Below are positions 51,184 to 63,173 of a stretch of 64,000 nt of DNA, piece by piece. Origin of the DNA: Marinobacterium lacunae (lineage in GTDB: Bacteria > Pseudomonadota > Gammaproteobacteria > Pseudomonadales > Balneatricaceae). The DNA lies in the NCBI RefSeq assembly GCF_000705555.1, contig NZ_JMQN01000015.1, positions 372,001 through 436,000 of the forward strand, given 5' to 3'. The notes beneath the pieces were generated by a model. It ran no database searches. It had not been told where the DNA came from and saw only the letters and a list, made by a program, of their open reading frames with translations. Position numbers and translations under genes: made by a program. How positions within the stretch are numbered: position 1 is the stretch's first letter; each line of letters opens with the position of its first letter.

Positions 51184-52530
51184 ATGAGGCCGGTGCGTGT
51201 GCTGATCAGGTTTGCGCTGTTGCTGACTGCAATGTGCGGTTGGACTGTGCAGGCAGCTACCAACGTTGAAAATATCCGTGTCTGGCTGGCACCGGATAAC
51301 GTGCGCTTGGTGTTTGATCTCAGTGCGCCGGTGGAGCATAACCTGTTTATGCTCGATAACCCGCGGCGTCTTGTTCTGGATATCAAGGACACCCGCTTGG
51401 GTGTCGATGTTGATAAGTTGGGTCTGGCTAAAGGGCCGATATCGAGTGTACGCACCGGCGATAGGGATGGCGGTATACGCCTTGTGCTGGATCTGAAATC
51501 GGATGTCAGCCCCAAGAGCTTCCAACTCAAGCCCAACGATCAGTATGGCAACCGTCTGGTGCTGGATCTCGATACCGGTGAGGAGCCGGCCGCGCCGACG
51601 GTTGCTCAACCCCAGCCGCATCCCAAGGGACCGCCGCGCGATATCGTGGTGGCTGTCGATGCCGGTCACGGTGGCGAGGATCCCGGTGCGCTTGGGCCGG
51701 GGCGGATTCGCGAAAAGAACGTTGTGCTGGCGATAGCCAAAGAGGTAGCGCGTTTGATCGATGCGGAGCCTGGCTACCGTGCGGAGCTTATTCGCAGCGG
51801 CGACTACTATGTCAGCCTGCGCGGGCGAACCCAGAAGGCACGTAAGATAAATGCCGACCTGTTTGTCTCGATTCATGCCGATGCTGCGCGCGACAAGCGT
51901 GCCCGCGGTGCATCTGTGTGGGTGCTTTCCGGGCGTGGCGCTACCAGTGAGATGGGGCGCTGGCTTGCACGCAAGGAGAACAGTGCTGACCTGATCGGTG
52001 GTGTGGGTAGCGTCAGTCTGGAAGACAAGGATGATGTGCTGGCCAGTGTGCTGCTGGATATGTCGATGACCGCGAGCCAGACCAGCAGTCGAGAGGTGGC
52101 CAAGCGTGTCCATGACAACATTGCGGGCTTTGCCCGAATGCATAAGCCGTATGTTGAACAGGCCGGTTTCGTGGTGCTCAAATCGCCGGACATCCCCTCA
52201 ATACTGGTGGAAACCGGGTTTATCTCCAACCCTCAGGAAGCCGAGCGCCTAAGCAACAGCCGTTATCAAAGTCAGATGGCGCGGGCCATTTTTCAGGGCG
52301 TAAAGGCGCACTTCTGGGAGCGTCCTCCTGCCATGACCCAAGTGGCGGAGATGAAGCGCGGCGGAGCGGTTATCGCAACGGCTGAGCGGACGTACAAGGT
52401 TGCCCCGGGAGATACGCTCTCGGTGATTGCCGTTCGAAACGGCGTCACTCTGGATGATCTTCGTAAAGTGAACGAGCTTCGCGGAGATCGTATCCGTGTC
52501 GGTCAGGTACTTCGTATCCCTGCCAGTTAA
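51184..52530 (+). CDS. amiB: N-acetylmuramoyl-L-alanine amidase, AMIN-Amidase_3-LysM
   Basis: A 448-residue periplasmic zinc amidase that splits septal peptidoglycan during cell division. Order: signal peptide (MRPVRVLIRFALLLTAM, cleavage near QAA), AMIN domain (about 25-130), amidase 3 domain (about 160-385) with VAVDAGHGGEDPGALG (zinc His) and SIHADAARDKRARGASVW (second His), and a C-terminal LysM (about 400-447, TYKVAPGDTLSVIAVRNG). The amidase domain carries a helix that in relatives must be displaced by EnvC/NlpD activators. The frame opens earlier at a TTG, but AAGGGG before the ATG at 51184 fixes the start. Confidence 0.94.
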   Translation: MRPVRVLIRFALLLTAMCGWTVQAATNVENIRVWLAPDNVRLVFDLSAPVEHNLFMLDNPRRLVLDIKDTRLGVDVDKLGLAKGPISSVRTGDRDGGIRLVLDLKSDVSPKSFQLKPNDQYGNRLVLDLDTGEEPAAPTVAQPQPHPKGPPRDIVVAVDAGHGGEDPGALGPGRIREKNVVLAIAKEVARLIDAEPGYRAELIRSGDYYVSLRGRTQKARKINADLFVSIHADAARDKRARGASVWVLSGRGATSEMGRWLARKENSADLIGGVGSVSLEDKDDVLASVLLDMSMTASQTSSREVAKRVHDNIAGFARMHKPYVEQAGFVVLKSPDIPSILVETGFISNPQEAERLSNSRYQSQMARAIFQGVKAHFWERPPAMTQVAEMKRGGAVIATAERTYKVAPGDTLSVIAVRNGVTLDDLRKVNELRGDRIRVGQVLRIPAS

Positions 52531-52589
52531 CCCCCGTAGCTGTTACCCTGTCCGCAATTGAATTATCAGGCACCGAATCAGGCTGAAAT

Positions 52590-54455
52590 ATGACCCGTAT
52601 ACACTTGCTGTCGCCGCAGTTGGCTAACCAGATAGCGGCGGGTGAAGTCGTCGAACGTCCAGCGTCCGTGGTCAAGGAGTTGCTGGAAAACAGCCTTGAT
52701 GCCGGGGCGCGTAAGGTTGATGTCGATATTGAGAGTGGTGGCATAAAGCTGATCCGGTTGCGCGATGATGGTTTTGGCATCGACAAGGAGGATCTGGCGC
52801 TAGCATTGAGTCGCCATGCCACATCCAAAATCCTGCAGTTGGAAGATCTTGAAGCGGTAGCCAGTCTTGGTTTCAGGGGAGAGGCGCTGGCATCGATCAG
52901 CTCGGTTGCTCGTCTGTCGCTGATTTCGAGAACCGCGCAGCAGGATGCGGCATGGCAGGTGCGCGCGGAAGGGCGCGATATGGAGGCGGTCCTCTCGCCC
53001 GCCGCTCATCCGCAGGGTACAACCGTTGAGGTGAGAGATCTCTTCTTCAACACGCCGGCGCGGCGTAAGTTTCTTAAAACCGAGCAGACCGAGTTCAGGC
53101 ACCTCGAAGAGGTGATCAAGCGAATGGCGTTGAGCCGGTTCGATGTGGCGTTCAACCTGCAACACAATGGTCGACGGGTGCAGCAGTTGCGGCCAGTAGA
53201 CGGCGAGCAGGCACGTGAGAGGCGTCTGGCGTCACTGTTGGGCGCCGCCTTTATTGAGCAGGCGGTACATCTTGATGTCAGTGCTGAGGCTTCAGGTTTG
53301 CGGCTTTGGGGCTGGATCGGTTTGCCGACCTATTCGCGCAGTCAGGCTGATCAGCAGTACTTCTTCGTCAATGGCCGCATCATCCGTGACAAGGTGGTCA
53401 CGCACGCCGTGCGACAGGCCTATGCGGATGTGCTATTCCATGGGCGTCACCCGGCGTTTGTGCTCTATCTTGAACTGGATCCTGCGCTGGTGGATGTGAA
53501 TGTGCATCCGACCAAGCATGAAGTGCGGTTCCGCGAGAGTCGTTTGGTCCATGACTTTATTTTTCGAACGCTGCACAGGGTGATTGCCGATCTTCGCCCG
53601 AAGGATGGCGCCACAGCTGCGCTGGGTACGACGACCGGCCTGGAGCATCAGTCGGAGCCGCCTGGGCTGCGCTCACCTGGGGGGAGTGTTGGCGGTGGAG
53701 GTGTGTTCAGTCAGGGGCGAATGCCGCTGTATCAGCCCTCTCCGGGATCAGCGGGCTCACAGGGTGTGGCGGTGCGGGAGCAGGTCGCCGCCTATGCGGA
53801 TTTGCATACACCGGCGTCGCCCGTCGCTTATCCGCAGCCGTCCGCAATGCCGGAGCAGAGTGCCGAGAAGGTGCCGCCTCTGGGATATGCCATCGCTCAG
53901 CTGCACGGAGTCTATGTGCTGGCGCAGAACGAAACCGGATTGGTTCTCGTCGATATGCACGCGGCCCATGAGCGGATCGTTTATGAGCGCATGAAAAAAG
54001 CCTGGGACGAAGACAAGGTGCGGTCACAGCCGTTATTGGTGCCGGTTAGTCTCAGTGTCAGTGAGCGAGAGGCGGATCTGGCCGAGGAGCAGCCAGAGTT
54101 GTTCGAACGGTTGGGGTTTAAGATCGAACGTATGGGGGCGGACACATTGACGGTTCGTGAGGTGCCGGTTTCACTGGCCAGAGCTGATGCGGCGCAGCTT
54201 GTGCGCGACGTCCTCGCTGATCTTGTTGTATTTGGCCGAAGTCACCGGATCGAGCAGAGCATCAATGAGCTATTGGGCACCATGGCATGCCATGGTGCCG
54301 TGCGTGCCAACCGTCAGCTGACTGTCACAGAGATGAATGCATTGTTGCGCGATATGGAGGCGACAGAGCGCAGTGGTCAGTGTAACCACGGTCGCCCGAC
54401 GTGGACACAGCTGTCCATGGCCGAACTGGACAAGCTTTTCTTGAGAGGGCAGTAG
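52590..54455 (+). CDS. mutL: DNA mismatch repair protein MutL, endonuclease-type
   Basis: A 621-residue GHKL ATPase that couples mismatch recognition to strand incision. The N-terminal ATPase has [10 protein letters not shown] (31-40), RDDGFGI (58-64) and LGFRGEAL. A Gly/Pro/Ser-rich linker spans about 340-430. The C-terminal domain has the D-x-H-A-x2-E-x4-E metal motif ([12 protein letters not shown], 455-466) plus ACHGAVRA (566-573) and GQCNHGRP (596-603). These are the endonuclease elements found in MutH-lacking systems and absent from E. coli MutL. It probably nicks DNA itself. miaA follows 4 bases after. Confidence 0.96.
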   Translation: MTRIHLLSPQLANQIAAGEVVERPASVVKELLENSLDAGARKVDVDIESGGIKLIRLRDDGFGIDKEDLALALSRHATSKILQLEDLEAVASLGFRGEALASISSVARLSLISRTAQQDAAWQVRAEGRDMEAVLSPAAHPQGTTVEVRDLFFNTPARRKFLKTEQTEFRHLEEVIKRMALSRFDVAFNLQHNGRRVQQLRPVDGEQARERRLASLLGAAFIEQAVHLDVSAEASGLRLWGWIGLPTYSRSQADQQYFFVNGRIIRDKVVTHAVRQAYADVLFHGRHPAFVLYLELDPALVDVNVHPTKHEVRFRESRLVHDFIFRTLHRVIADLRPKDGATAALGTTTGLEHQSEPPGLRSPGGSVGGGGVFSQGRMPLYQPSPGSAGSQGVAVREQVAAYADLHTPASPVAYPQPSAMPEQSAEKVPPLGYAIAQLHGVYVLAQNETGLVLVDMHAAHERIVYERMKKAWDEDKVRSQPLLVPVSLSVSEREADLAEEQPELFERLGFKIERMGADTLTVREVPVSLARADAAQLVRDVLADLVVFGRSHRIEQSINELLGTMACHGAVRANRQLTVTEMNALLRDMEATERSGQCNHGRPTWTQLSMAELDKLFLRGQ

Positions 54456-54459
54456 CTCA

Positions 54460-55395
54460 GTGGCACAGCATCCTCCGGCTATTTTCTTGATGGGGCCAAC
54501 TGCCTCTGGCAAAACCGCGTTGGCCATGCATTTGTACGATCACTTACCCTGTGAGTTAATCAGTGTGGACTCCGCGCTTATCTACCGCGGCATGGATATT
54601 GGTACGGCAAAGCCCAGCGTCGCCGAGTTGGCGAAATATCCGCACCGGTTGATCGATATCCGCGATCCAGGTGAAGGATACTCAGCGGCCGAGTTTCGCG
54701 CTGATGCGCTGGCGGCCATGGCCGAAATTACGGCGGCAGGGCGCATCCCGGTGCTGGTGGGTGGGACCATGATGTATTTCAACGCGTTGCAGCAGGGGCT
54801 TGCCTCCCTGCCTGAAGCGGACCCTGCGTTGCGTGCCGAGCTAGAAGCTGATGCGCAGCGCCTGGGCTGGGCGGCCATGCATGAGCGGTTGGCGCAACTG
54901 GATCCTGCCGCGGGTGAGCGTCTAAAGCCGACCGATGCTCAGCGTATCGAGCGTGCGCTGGAAGTTGTACTGCTGACGGGCAAACCGATCAGTGAGCATT
55001 GGGCCGAGCAGCAGGATGCTGCCTTGCCGTACAATGTGACGGCGTTGGCGCTGATGCCGGGTGATCGGGCGAGGCTGCATCAGCGTATAGAGCAGAGGTT
55101 TGACCTGATGCTGGCGCAGGGTTTTGAGCAGGAGGTGCGTGCCTTGTTTGAGCGGGGCGACCTGCACCCGGGGCTGGCATCGATTCGCTGTGTTGGCTAT
55201 CGGCAGATGTGGGATTATCTCGAGCAGCGTCTTGGTTATGACGAGATGCGCTATCGGGGAATTGTGGCGACACGTCAATTGGCCAAGCGTCAGCTGACAT
55301 GGTTGCGTGGCTGGGACGGTGTTCACTGGCTGGATAGCGAAATGGATAATTTACTTGCTTGCGCCTTGAAACTGGTGGAAGCAAACATTATATAA
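54460..55395 (+). CDS. miaA: tRNA dimethylallyltransferase
   Basis: A 311-residue enzyme adding an isopentenyl group to A37 of tRNAs reading UNN codons. The P-loop is [10 protein letters not shown] at about residues 12-21. Other segments are [17 protein letters not shown] (DSA/Q-type loop) and AVGGTM-like [14 protein letters not shown] around residue 100, and [14 protein letters not shown] near 250. The start is a GTG, with AGAGGG about 10 bases upstream. It precedes hfq, the normal order. Confidence 0.95.
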   Translation: MAQHPPAIFLMGPTASGKTALAMHLYDHLPCELISVDSALIYRGMDIGTAKPSVAELAKYPHRLIDIRDPGEGYSAAEFRADALAAMAEITAAGRIPVLVGGTMMYFNALQQGLASLPEADPALRAELEADAQRLGWAAMHERLAQLDPAAGERLKPTDAQRIERALEVVLLTGKPISEHWAEQQDAALPYNVTALALMPGDRARLHQRIEQRFDLMLAQGFEQEVRALFERGDLHPGLASIRCVGYRQMWDYLEQRLGYDEMRYRGIVATRQLAKRQLTWLRGWDGVHWLDSEMDNLLACALKLVEANII

Positions 55396-55396
55396 T
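55391..55396 (+). promoter_or_regulatory. candidate -10 element upstream of hfq, with structured leader
   Basis: TATAAT overlaps the miaA stop, about 100 bases before the hfq ATG. TTGAAA at 55366-55371 is a possible -35 but at a long 19-base spacing. The leader then has an inverted repeat GCTTTCT/AGAAAGC (55402-55408 and 55443-55449) and a U-rich tract (about 55470-55484), both conceivable targets for Hfq autoregulation. Confidence 0.35.
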
Positions 55397-55499
55397 GAGA
55401 AGCTTTCTCGACCCCTGCCCGCTGGGCGTGTATGGGCTACGAAGAAAGCAATAAATTACAACGAACGAAAGTTTTTTCTTTTTTGGGAAGGAGTTTGCA

Positions 55500-55739
55500 A
55501 TGTCAAAAGGGCAGTCTTTACAAGACCCTTATCTGAATGTGCTGCGCAAAGAGCGTATTCCGGTATCTATCTTTTTGGTTAATGGTATTAAGCTGCAGGG
55601 ACAGATCGAATCCTTCGATCAGTTCGTTATCCTGCTGAAGAACACTGTAAGCCAAATGGTTTATAAACATGCCATCTCTACGGTGGTTCCCTCACGCCCC
55701 GTCAAATTGCCTCAAGGTGATGAGAAGGCGTCAGACTGA
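55500..55739 (+). CDS. hfq: RNA chaperone Hfq
   Basis: A 79-residue Sm-like hexameric chaperone that pairs small RNAs with mRNAs. Sm1 ([19 protein letters not shown], about 22-40) and Sm2 ([12 protein letters not shown], about 55-66, including the YKHA signature) are intact. The proximal-face uridine-binding residues at the N-terminus ([10 protein letters not shown]) are present. The C-terminal tail is short (about 13 residues), unlike the long E. coli tail. A GGAAGGAG precedes the ATG. hflX follows 8 bases after. Confidence 0.99.
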   Translation: MSKGQSLQDPYLNVLRKERIPVSIFLVNGIKLQGQIESFDQFVILLKNTVSQMVYKHAISTVVPSRPVKLPQGDEKASD

Positions 55740-55747
55740 GGTTCTAA

Positions 55748-57046
55748 TTGTTTTTCGAACGTCCCGAATCGGGCGAGACTGCGATTCTCGTCCATATTGA
55801 GCTGTCCTCTGATGAGAACAGCGAAGATCCACGGGAACTGGAAGAGCTAGCGCTCTCCGCAGGTGCCGATCCGGTCGTTTTTTTGACCGGATCTCGCGCC
55901 GATCCCAGCCCCAAGTTTTTTCTCGGAAAAGGTAAGGTTGAAGAGCTGGCCGGTTTGGTACAGCAGTATCAGGCTGAACTGGTGATCTTCAATCACGCCC
56001 TGAGTCCGGCACAGGAGCGTAATCTAGAGCGCGAAATCAAATGCCGGGTGCTTGATCGAACCGGTTTGATCCTCGACATATTTGCCCAACGTGCACGCAC
56101 CCATGAGGGTAAGCTGCAGGTCGAATTGGCTCAGCTTGAGCATATGTCCACACGCCTTGTTAGAGGCTGGACCCATCTTGAGCGGCAAAAGGGTGGTATC
56201 GGGCTGCGTGGTCCCGGTGAGACGCAGCTCGAAACCGACCGGCGATTGTTGCGTGCTCGTATCAAGGCGATTCAGAAACGGCTCGAAAAGGTGCGCTCCC
56301 AGCGTGAGCAGGGACGTCGTGCCCGTCAGCGTGCCGAGGTTCCGACGGTGGCATTGGTCGGTTATACCAATGCGGGCAAGTCTACCCTGTTCAATTACAT
56401 GACGGACGCGTCGGTGTATGCTGCCGATCAGCTTTTCGCGACGTTGGATCCGACGCTGCGCCGTATCGAGTTGGATGATGTGGGGCCGGCGATCCTTGCT
56501 GATACGGTTGGTTTTATACGTCACCTGCCACATAAGCTAGTGGAGTCTTTCCGTGCTACGTTACAGGAAACGGTAGAGGCGACCCTGTTGTTGCATGTGA
56601 TCGATTGTTATGACGAGGAGCGTCAAGATCATATCGATCAGGTGCATGCGGTCTTGCGCGAAATCGGTGCTGATGAGGTGCCGGCTTTGCAGGTGTATAA
56701 CAAGATCGACAAATTGCCCGGACAGGCGCCGCGGATCGATCGTGATGAGGATGGCGTCGCTCAGCGTGTCTGGCTTTCGGCCCAGACTGGAGAAGGTGTG
56801 GCGTTGCTGATGGATGCCGTGCGCGAGCGTCTAGGCAGCGACATGTTCCATGACACGCTTTGCCTGACCCCCGATCAGGGGCAGCTGCGCGCGCAGTTGT
56901 ATGCTCAGGGGGCTGTACTGACAGAACAGGTCGATGAGCAGGGGCATATCAGCCTTGAGGTGCGTATTCCGATGCGCGATATACGCCAACTGTTGAGTCG
57001 ACTGAGCATTCCGGCGGAACGTTATCTGCCGGAACAGGTCCACTAA
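55748..57046 (+). CDS. hflX: ribosome-rescue GTPase HflX
   Basis: A 432-residue GTPase that splits stalled ribosomes. The N-terminal HflX domain (about 1-190) has KFFLGKGKVEELA and VFDRTGLIL-like VLDRTGLILDIFAQRARTHEGKLQVELAQ. The GTPase domain has LVGYTNAGKSTLFN (G1), DTVGFIRHLPH (G3) and VYNKIDKL (G4). The start is a TTG at 55748 with TGAGGT 5 bases upstream, 8 bases after hfq. It is part of the hfq-hflX-hflK-hflC operon. Confidence 0.96.
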   Translation: MFFERPESGETAILVHIELSSDENSEDPRELEELALSAGADPVVFLTGSRADPSPKFFLGKGKVEELAGLVQQYQAELVIFNHALSPAQERNLEREIKCRVLDRTGLILDIFAQRARTHEGKLQVELAQLEHMSTRLVRGWTHLERQKGGIGLRGPGETQLETDRRLLRARIKAIQKRLEKVRSQREQGRRARQRAEVPTVALVGYTNAGKSTLFNYMTDASVYAADQLFATLDPTLRRIELDDVGPAILADTVGFIRHLPHKLVESFRATLQETVEATLLLHVIDCYDEERQDHIDQVHAVLREIGADEVPALQVYNKIDKLPGQAPRIDRDEDGVAQRVWLSAQTGEGVALLMDAVRERLGSDMFHDTLCLTPDQGQLRAQLYAQGAVLTEQVDEQGHISLEVRIPMRDIRQLLSRLSIPAERYLPEQVH

Positions 57047-57117
57047 GGTTGCGCGTAGAGGGTTGGCCCCCTAAAATTTTTTAAACTTTTCAAGCGTTTT
57101 CACTGACGGAGAACAGT

Positions 57118-58320
57118 ATGGCCTGGAATGAGCCTGGTGGTAATGGCAACAACCATGACCCCTGGAGCGGCGGTAGCAAGGATAACCGCGGTAAGCGCGG
57201 TCAGGATCAAGGACCGCCCGATCTGGATGAGGCGCTGCGCAAGCTGCAGGACAGAATGAACGCGATCTTCAGTGGTGGTAAACGCCGTGGAGGTGGTTCA
57301 GGAGGTGGCTCCGGCGGTAGCGGCGGTGGCTTCGGCTTTTTGATCGTCGTGATCGTGTTGGCTGCGCTGTTCTGGGCCGGTATGGGGTTCTATACCGTCG
57401 ACCAGCCTGAGCGCGGTGTTGTGCTGCGTTTGGGTAAGTACCATGAGACGGTGCAGCCGGGTTTGCAGTGGAATCCGCCGCTGATTGACGACGTGACCAA
57501 GGTTAATACCGAGGTGGTTCGGACCCACAGCCATGACTCCCAGATGCTGACCGAGGACGAGAATATCGTCTTTGTTGACTTGACCGTTCAGTACGTGGCG
57601 ACCGATCCGAAGGCTTTTGTGCTGAATGTGCGCGATCCGGAGGAGAGTCTGGCTCATGCGGCTGAGTCGGCGCTGCGTCATGTGGTGGGTACGACCGATC
57701 TGCATGCGATCCTGACGGAGGGGCGTGAAGCGCTCGGTCTGCAGGTGCAGGAGCGTTTGCAGCGCTACATGGAGTTCTACGGTACCGGTATCAATATCAC
57801 CAAGGTCAACATCAAGAACGCGCAAGCACCTAGTCAGGTACAGGAAGCGTTCGACGATGTTATCAAGGCGCGTGAAGATGAGCAGCGTACCATCAACCAG
57901 GCTCAGACCTACGCCAACGGTGTAGTGCCTGAGGCGCGTGGTGAAGCGCAGCGTATCATCGAGGAGGCTAACGCCTACCGCGAGGAAAAAGTGGCCCGTG
58001 CGACCGGTGAAGCAAACCGCTTCACGGCACTGCTGGACGAGTACGAGAAGGCACCGCAGGTTACGCGTCAGCGCCTGTATCTCGAGACCATGCAGGAAGT
58101 GTTGGGTAATACGCCGAAGGTGTTGGTTGACGTGGACGGCGGTAACAACATGATGTACCTGCCGCTCGATAAACTTATGGAAAAACAGTCGGAGACTCGC
58201 GATACAAGCGGGCGTGCGGTGAGGCTGGATGACAATAGTCTGCGACAGATCACTGATGAGGTGCTGAACCAGGTACGTCAGCGCCAGAGTTCTTCATCTT
58301 CGACACGGGAGGGCCGCTGA
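57118..58320 (+). CDS. hflK: FtsH protease regulator HflK
   Basis: A 400-residue SPFH/stomatin-type membrane protein that with HflC controls FtsH. A glycine-rich N-terminal tail (MAWNEPGGNGNNHDPWSGG, with GGSGGGSGGSGGG) precedes one membrane helix at about 74-93 (FLIVVIVLAALFWAGMGFYT). The band-7 domain follows (QPERGVVLRLGKYHETVQPGLQW), then a helical tail. It overlaps hflC by one base (TGATG). Confidence 0.96.
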   Translation: MAWNEPGGNGNNHDPWSGGSKDNRGKRGQDQGPPDLDEALRKLQDRMNAIFSGGKRRGGGSGGGSGGSGGGFGFLIVVIVLAALFWAGMGFYTVDQPERGVVLRLGKYHETVQPGLQWNPPLIDDVTKVNTEVVRTHSHDSQMLTEDENIVFVDLTVQYVATDPKAFVLNVRDPEESLAHAAESALRHVVGTTDLHAILTEGREALGLQVQERLQRYMEFYGTGINITKVNIKNAQAPSQVQEAFDDVIKAREDEQRTINQAQTYANGVVPEARGEAQRIIEEANAYREEKVARATGEANRFTALLDEYEKAPQVTRQRLYLETMQEVLGNTPKVLVDVDGGNNMMYLPLDKLMEKQSETRDTSGRAVRLDDNSLRQITDEVLNQVRQRQSSSSSTREGR

Positions 58321-59198
58321 TGAGCGCTAAATCTCTCTATGCCCTGATTGCCGTTCTTGTTGTAGTCATGGTGGGTTCCAAGTCGGTTTACATCGTCAAG
58401 GAAACCGAACGTGCTGTGATGCTCCGATTTGGTGAGATTGTCGATCCCGACGTGACACCCGGTCTGCATTTCAAAATTCCGTTCGTGAACACCGTGCGGT
58501 TCTTTGATGGTCGTGTGCAGACCTTGGATGCACGTCCGCAGTCGTTCCTGACGCTTGAGAAAAAGCGTCTGGTTGTGGACTCATTCGTCAAATGGCGAAT
58601 CGCGGATCCGGCGAAGTACTACACCTCTATCTCGGGTGATATCTTCCGAGCCTCCGAGCGCCTGTCCAACAACATCGAAGAGAAGCTGCGTAACCAGTTC
58701 GGTGAGCGTACGGTGACCGAGGTTGTGTCCGGTGAGCGTGAAGAGGTCATGGATGCCGTCATTCGTGATCTCAGTCGCCAGGCGGATGAGCAGTTCGGTA
58801 TCGAAATTATCGATGTGCGGGTGAAGCGAATCGATTTGCCTACCGAGGTTTCATCATCGGTGTATGAGCGTATGCGTACCGAGCGTGAGCGTGAAGCCAG
58901 AGAGTTGCGTGCACGCGGGCGAGAGTTGGCTGAAGGTATTCGTGCCGATGCCGATCGTCAGCGCACCGTTATTCTCGCCGAGGCCTATCGCGACTCGGAG
59001 AAGTTGCGTGGTGAGGGTGATGCGGAAGCGGCGCGTATCTACGCGCAGGCGTACACCAAGAACCCTGAGTTCTATGCGTTCAACAGAAGCCTGCAGGCCT
59101 ATCGCGACACCTTTGATGGTGGTGGCGATGTCATGTTGCTGAAGCCGGATACCGAGTTCTTCCGTTATCTGGATAACGCCAGTACGCCTAAGCCGTAA
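58320..59198 (+). CDS. hflC: FtsH protease regulator HflC
   Basis: A 292-residue partner of HflK in a large periplasmic-facing cage around FtsH. One N-terminal membrane helix (LYALIAVLVVVMVGSKSVYIV) is followed by the band-7 domain (KETERAVMLRFGEIVDPDVTPGLHF) and long helices (RTERERE and AEGIRADADRQRTVILAEA). The ATG overlaps the hflK stop by one base, and an intrinsic terminator follows. Confidence 0.96.
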   Translation: MSAKSLYALIAVLVVVMVGSKSVYIVKETERAVMLRFGEIVDPDVTPGLHFKIPFVNTVRFFDGRVQTLDARPQSFLTLEKKRLVVDSFVKWRIADPAKYYTSISGDIFRASERLSNNIEEKLRNQFGERTVTEVVSGEREEVMDAVIRDLSRQADEQFGIEIIDVRVKRIDLPTEVSSSVYERMRTEREREARELRARGRELAEGIRADADRQRTVILAEAYRDSEKLRGEGDAEAARIYAQAYTKNPEFYAFNRSLQAYRDTFDGGGDVMLLKPDTEFFRYLDNASTPKP

Positions 59199-59258
59199 TA
59201 GATCCTGCAACACAGAAATCGGGTGCCCCTGGCGCCCGGTTTCGTGGTAACATTCGGT

Positions 59259-59283
59259 AACCGGGTCGAGGCCCGGTTTTTTT
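59259..59283 (+). terminator. intrinsic terminator after hflC
   Basis: Perfect 7-bp stem AACCGGG/CCCGGTT with a 6-base loop and a run of seven T. It separates the hfq-hflC operon from the DUF2065 gene. Confidence 0.9.
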
Positions 59284-59301
59284 GTGGATTGAGGTGGCTG
59301 G

Positions 59302-59496
59302 ATGACCGAGTTGTGGCGGGAACTAATGATAGCGTTCTGCCTGATGCTGGTGATTGAGGGTGTGTTGCCGTTTCTTTACCCCCAGCGCTGGCGCCGACTT
59401 GTGATTCAGCTGGCTGATATCAATGACTCCGTGTTACGTGGAGTCGGTTTGGTGTCCATGTTGCTGGGCGTTCTGGCTCTGTATCTGATCCACTGA
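59302..59496 (+). CDS. DUF2065 family small membrane protein (YjeT-like)
   Basis: A 64-residue protein with two hydrophobic helices: LMIAFCLMLVIEGVLPFLYP at about 8-27 and GLVSMLLGVLALYLIH at the C-terminus. Between them lies RRLVIQLADINDSVLRGVG, typical of DUF2065. Position after hflC matches E. coli yjeT, which supports the call. Function is unknown. hisZ starts 28 bases later. Confidence 0.88.
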   Translation: MTELWRELMIAFCLMLVIEGVLPFLYPQRWRRLVIQLADINDSVLRGVGLVSMLLGVLALYLIH

Positions 59497-59524
59497 TTTT
59501 GTATTTATTGTACTGGAGTGCTGC

Positions 59525-62031
<2,507 letters not shown>

Positions 62032-62053
62032 TTGCCCTGCTTGGAGTGAGAGG

Positions 62054-62083
62054 AAAACGCCGCATTTAGTGCGGCGTTTTTTT
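62054..62083 (+). terminator. intrinsic terminator after purA
   Basis: Perfect 8-bp stem ACGCCGCA/TGCGGCGT (62057-62064 and 62070-62077) extended by flanking A/T pairs, 5-base loop, and seven T. Confidence 0.92.
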
Positions 62084-62096
62084 ATGCTGTTCGCGC

Positions 62097-62126
62097 AAAA
62101 AAATGCCGCACGGATGTGCGGCATTT
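62097..62126 (-). terminator. intrinsic terminator for the suhB-like gene
   Basis: On the minus strand, stem AAATGCCGCA/TGCGGCATTT (10 bp, 6-base loop) is followed by TTTTTTT (plus-strand A-run 62097-62103). It lies back to back with the purA terminator. Confidence 0.9.
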
Positions 62127-62143
62127 TATGAGCTGTTCGGCGC

Positions 62144-62950
62144 TTAAGCGTTGAGTGCCGGACGCATTGCTTTTAGTAGAGCCTTGAACATTTTCGGGTT
62201 GCCCGCGACAAGTTTGCCGCACTCGCGGTGGTTGTTGCCGCCGGCGGTATCGCCGACCAACGCGCCAGCTTCCTGAAGCAGCAGAAGGCCGGCGTCCTGT
62301 TCGCTCTGTTTGAGTCCGAGCTGGCAGAAGCCGTCGAGGCGACCGGCAGCGGTATAGGCCAGATTCAGTGCGACAGAACCGGTATTGAACGGTGTTGCGC
62401 CTGAGCTCACCAGTTCGCGCATGATGGCGATCTGGGTTTCCAGTCCGTCTGCATCGCTCTTGCGGCCCAAGAATCCAGTGCCGATCAGTGCGCCGTCCAG
62501 TTCCTTGCGGATGCTGACGCGGAGGCGTTTGCCATTGAGTTGTGCGCCTTCGCCGCGGCTGGCTGTGAATTCATCGCCGGTAATCGGGTTGATGATGACC
62601 GCGTGTGTGACCTTGTCCTTGATACGGCCTGTCATGCTGAGGGCGAACGACGGGACGGCGTTGGAAAAGTTGGGCAGGCTGTCGATCGCCGTGATTTGCC
62701 ATTCGCAAGGCGTAGGACCGTCACCGATGGCCTCGTGTCGCCCGCTGTAGTCGCCTACCAAGGTGTGGTGGGGGTAGGCTTTCTGCAGGGTGTGGACGAT
62801 GGTGCGTTCAGCCTGCTGGCAGAGGTCACTGATGTAGGTGGCCACACTTGCCTGCTCGGATTTGATGAGGTCCAGGCGTTCTGTGGCGCGGACGATCTGC
62901 TCGGCAGCCTGGCGGGCGGCTCGCAGAGCGATATTGACCATTGGTTGCAT
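62144..62950 (-). CDS. suhB: SuhB-like inositol-monophosphatase-fold protein, catalytic site degenerate
   Basis: A 268-residue protein of the inositol monophosphatase family, placed as in E. coli: divergent from trmJ. The N-terminus MQPMVNIALRAARQAAEQIV and the C-terminal AGNPKMFKALLKAMRP match SuhB. Metal ligands are largely lost. The Glu-Glu-Ser-Gly of active enzymes is Asp67-Tyr68-Ser-Gly; Asp-Pro-Leu-Asp-Gly-Thr is Thr87-Ala-Ile-Asp90-Ser-Leu; and the late Trp-Asp is Ser-Glu217. Phosphatase activity is therefore unlikely. In E. coli SuhB also acts in rRNA antitermination with NusA and RNA polymerase, a role not requiring catalysis, which fits. The ATG at 62950 gives the family N-terminus; the frame is open to 63022. 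Confidence 0.88.
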   Translation of the reverse strand: MQPMVNIALRAARQAAEQIVRATERLDLIKSEQASVATYISDLCQQAERTIVHTLQKAYPHHTLVGDYSGRHEAIGDGPTPCEWQITAIDSLPNFSNAVPSFALSMTGRIKDKVTHAVIINPITGDEFTASRGEGAQLNGKRLRVSIRKELDGALIGTGFLGRKSDADGLETQIAIMRELVSSGATPFNTGSVALNLAYTAAGRLDGFCQLGLKQSEQDAGLLLLQEAGALVGDTAGGNNHRECGKLVAGNPKMFKALLKAMRPALNA

Positions 62951-63173
62951 CGGTAATGGGATCCAGTCGTTCGTAGAAAACAAACGACTATTGTAGCTCA
63001 GGACGCGGCGCGGCTGAACCATCCACTGACGTTATGGGCGATATCTTCTCGGTATCTTTCGCGATAATCATCATTCTATGGCTATTGGGCGCATTCTGGA
63101 TGTCGGCGCGTGTCGATAAACAGGTGTCTGATCTGCTATTATATCGCCCCCTTTTTCGAGCCTTGGCCTCTGA

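Noticed and set aside
50965-52143. A 392-codon open frame on the minus strand across tsaE and amiB
   Set aside because: It is antisense to two well-supported genes and its translation is low-complexity and Thr/His/Gln-rich.
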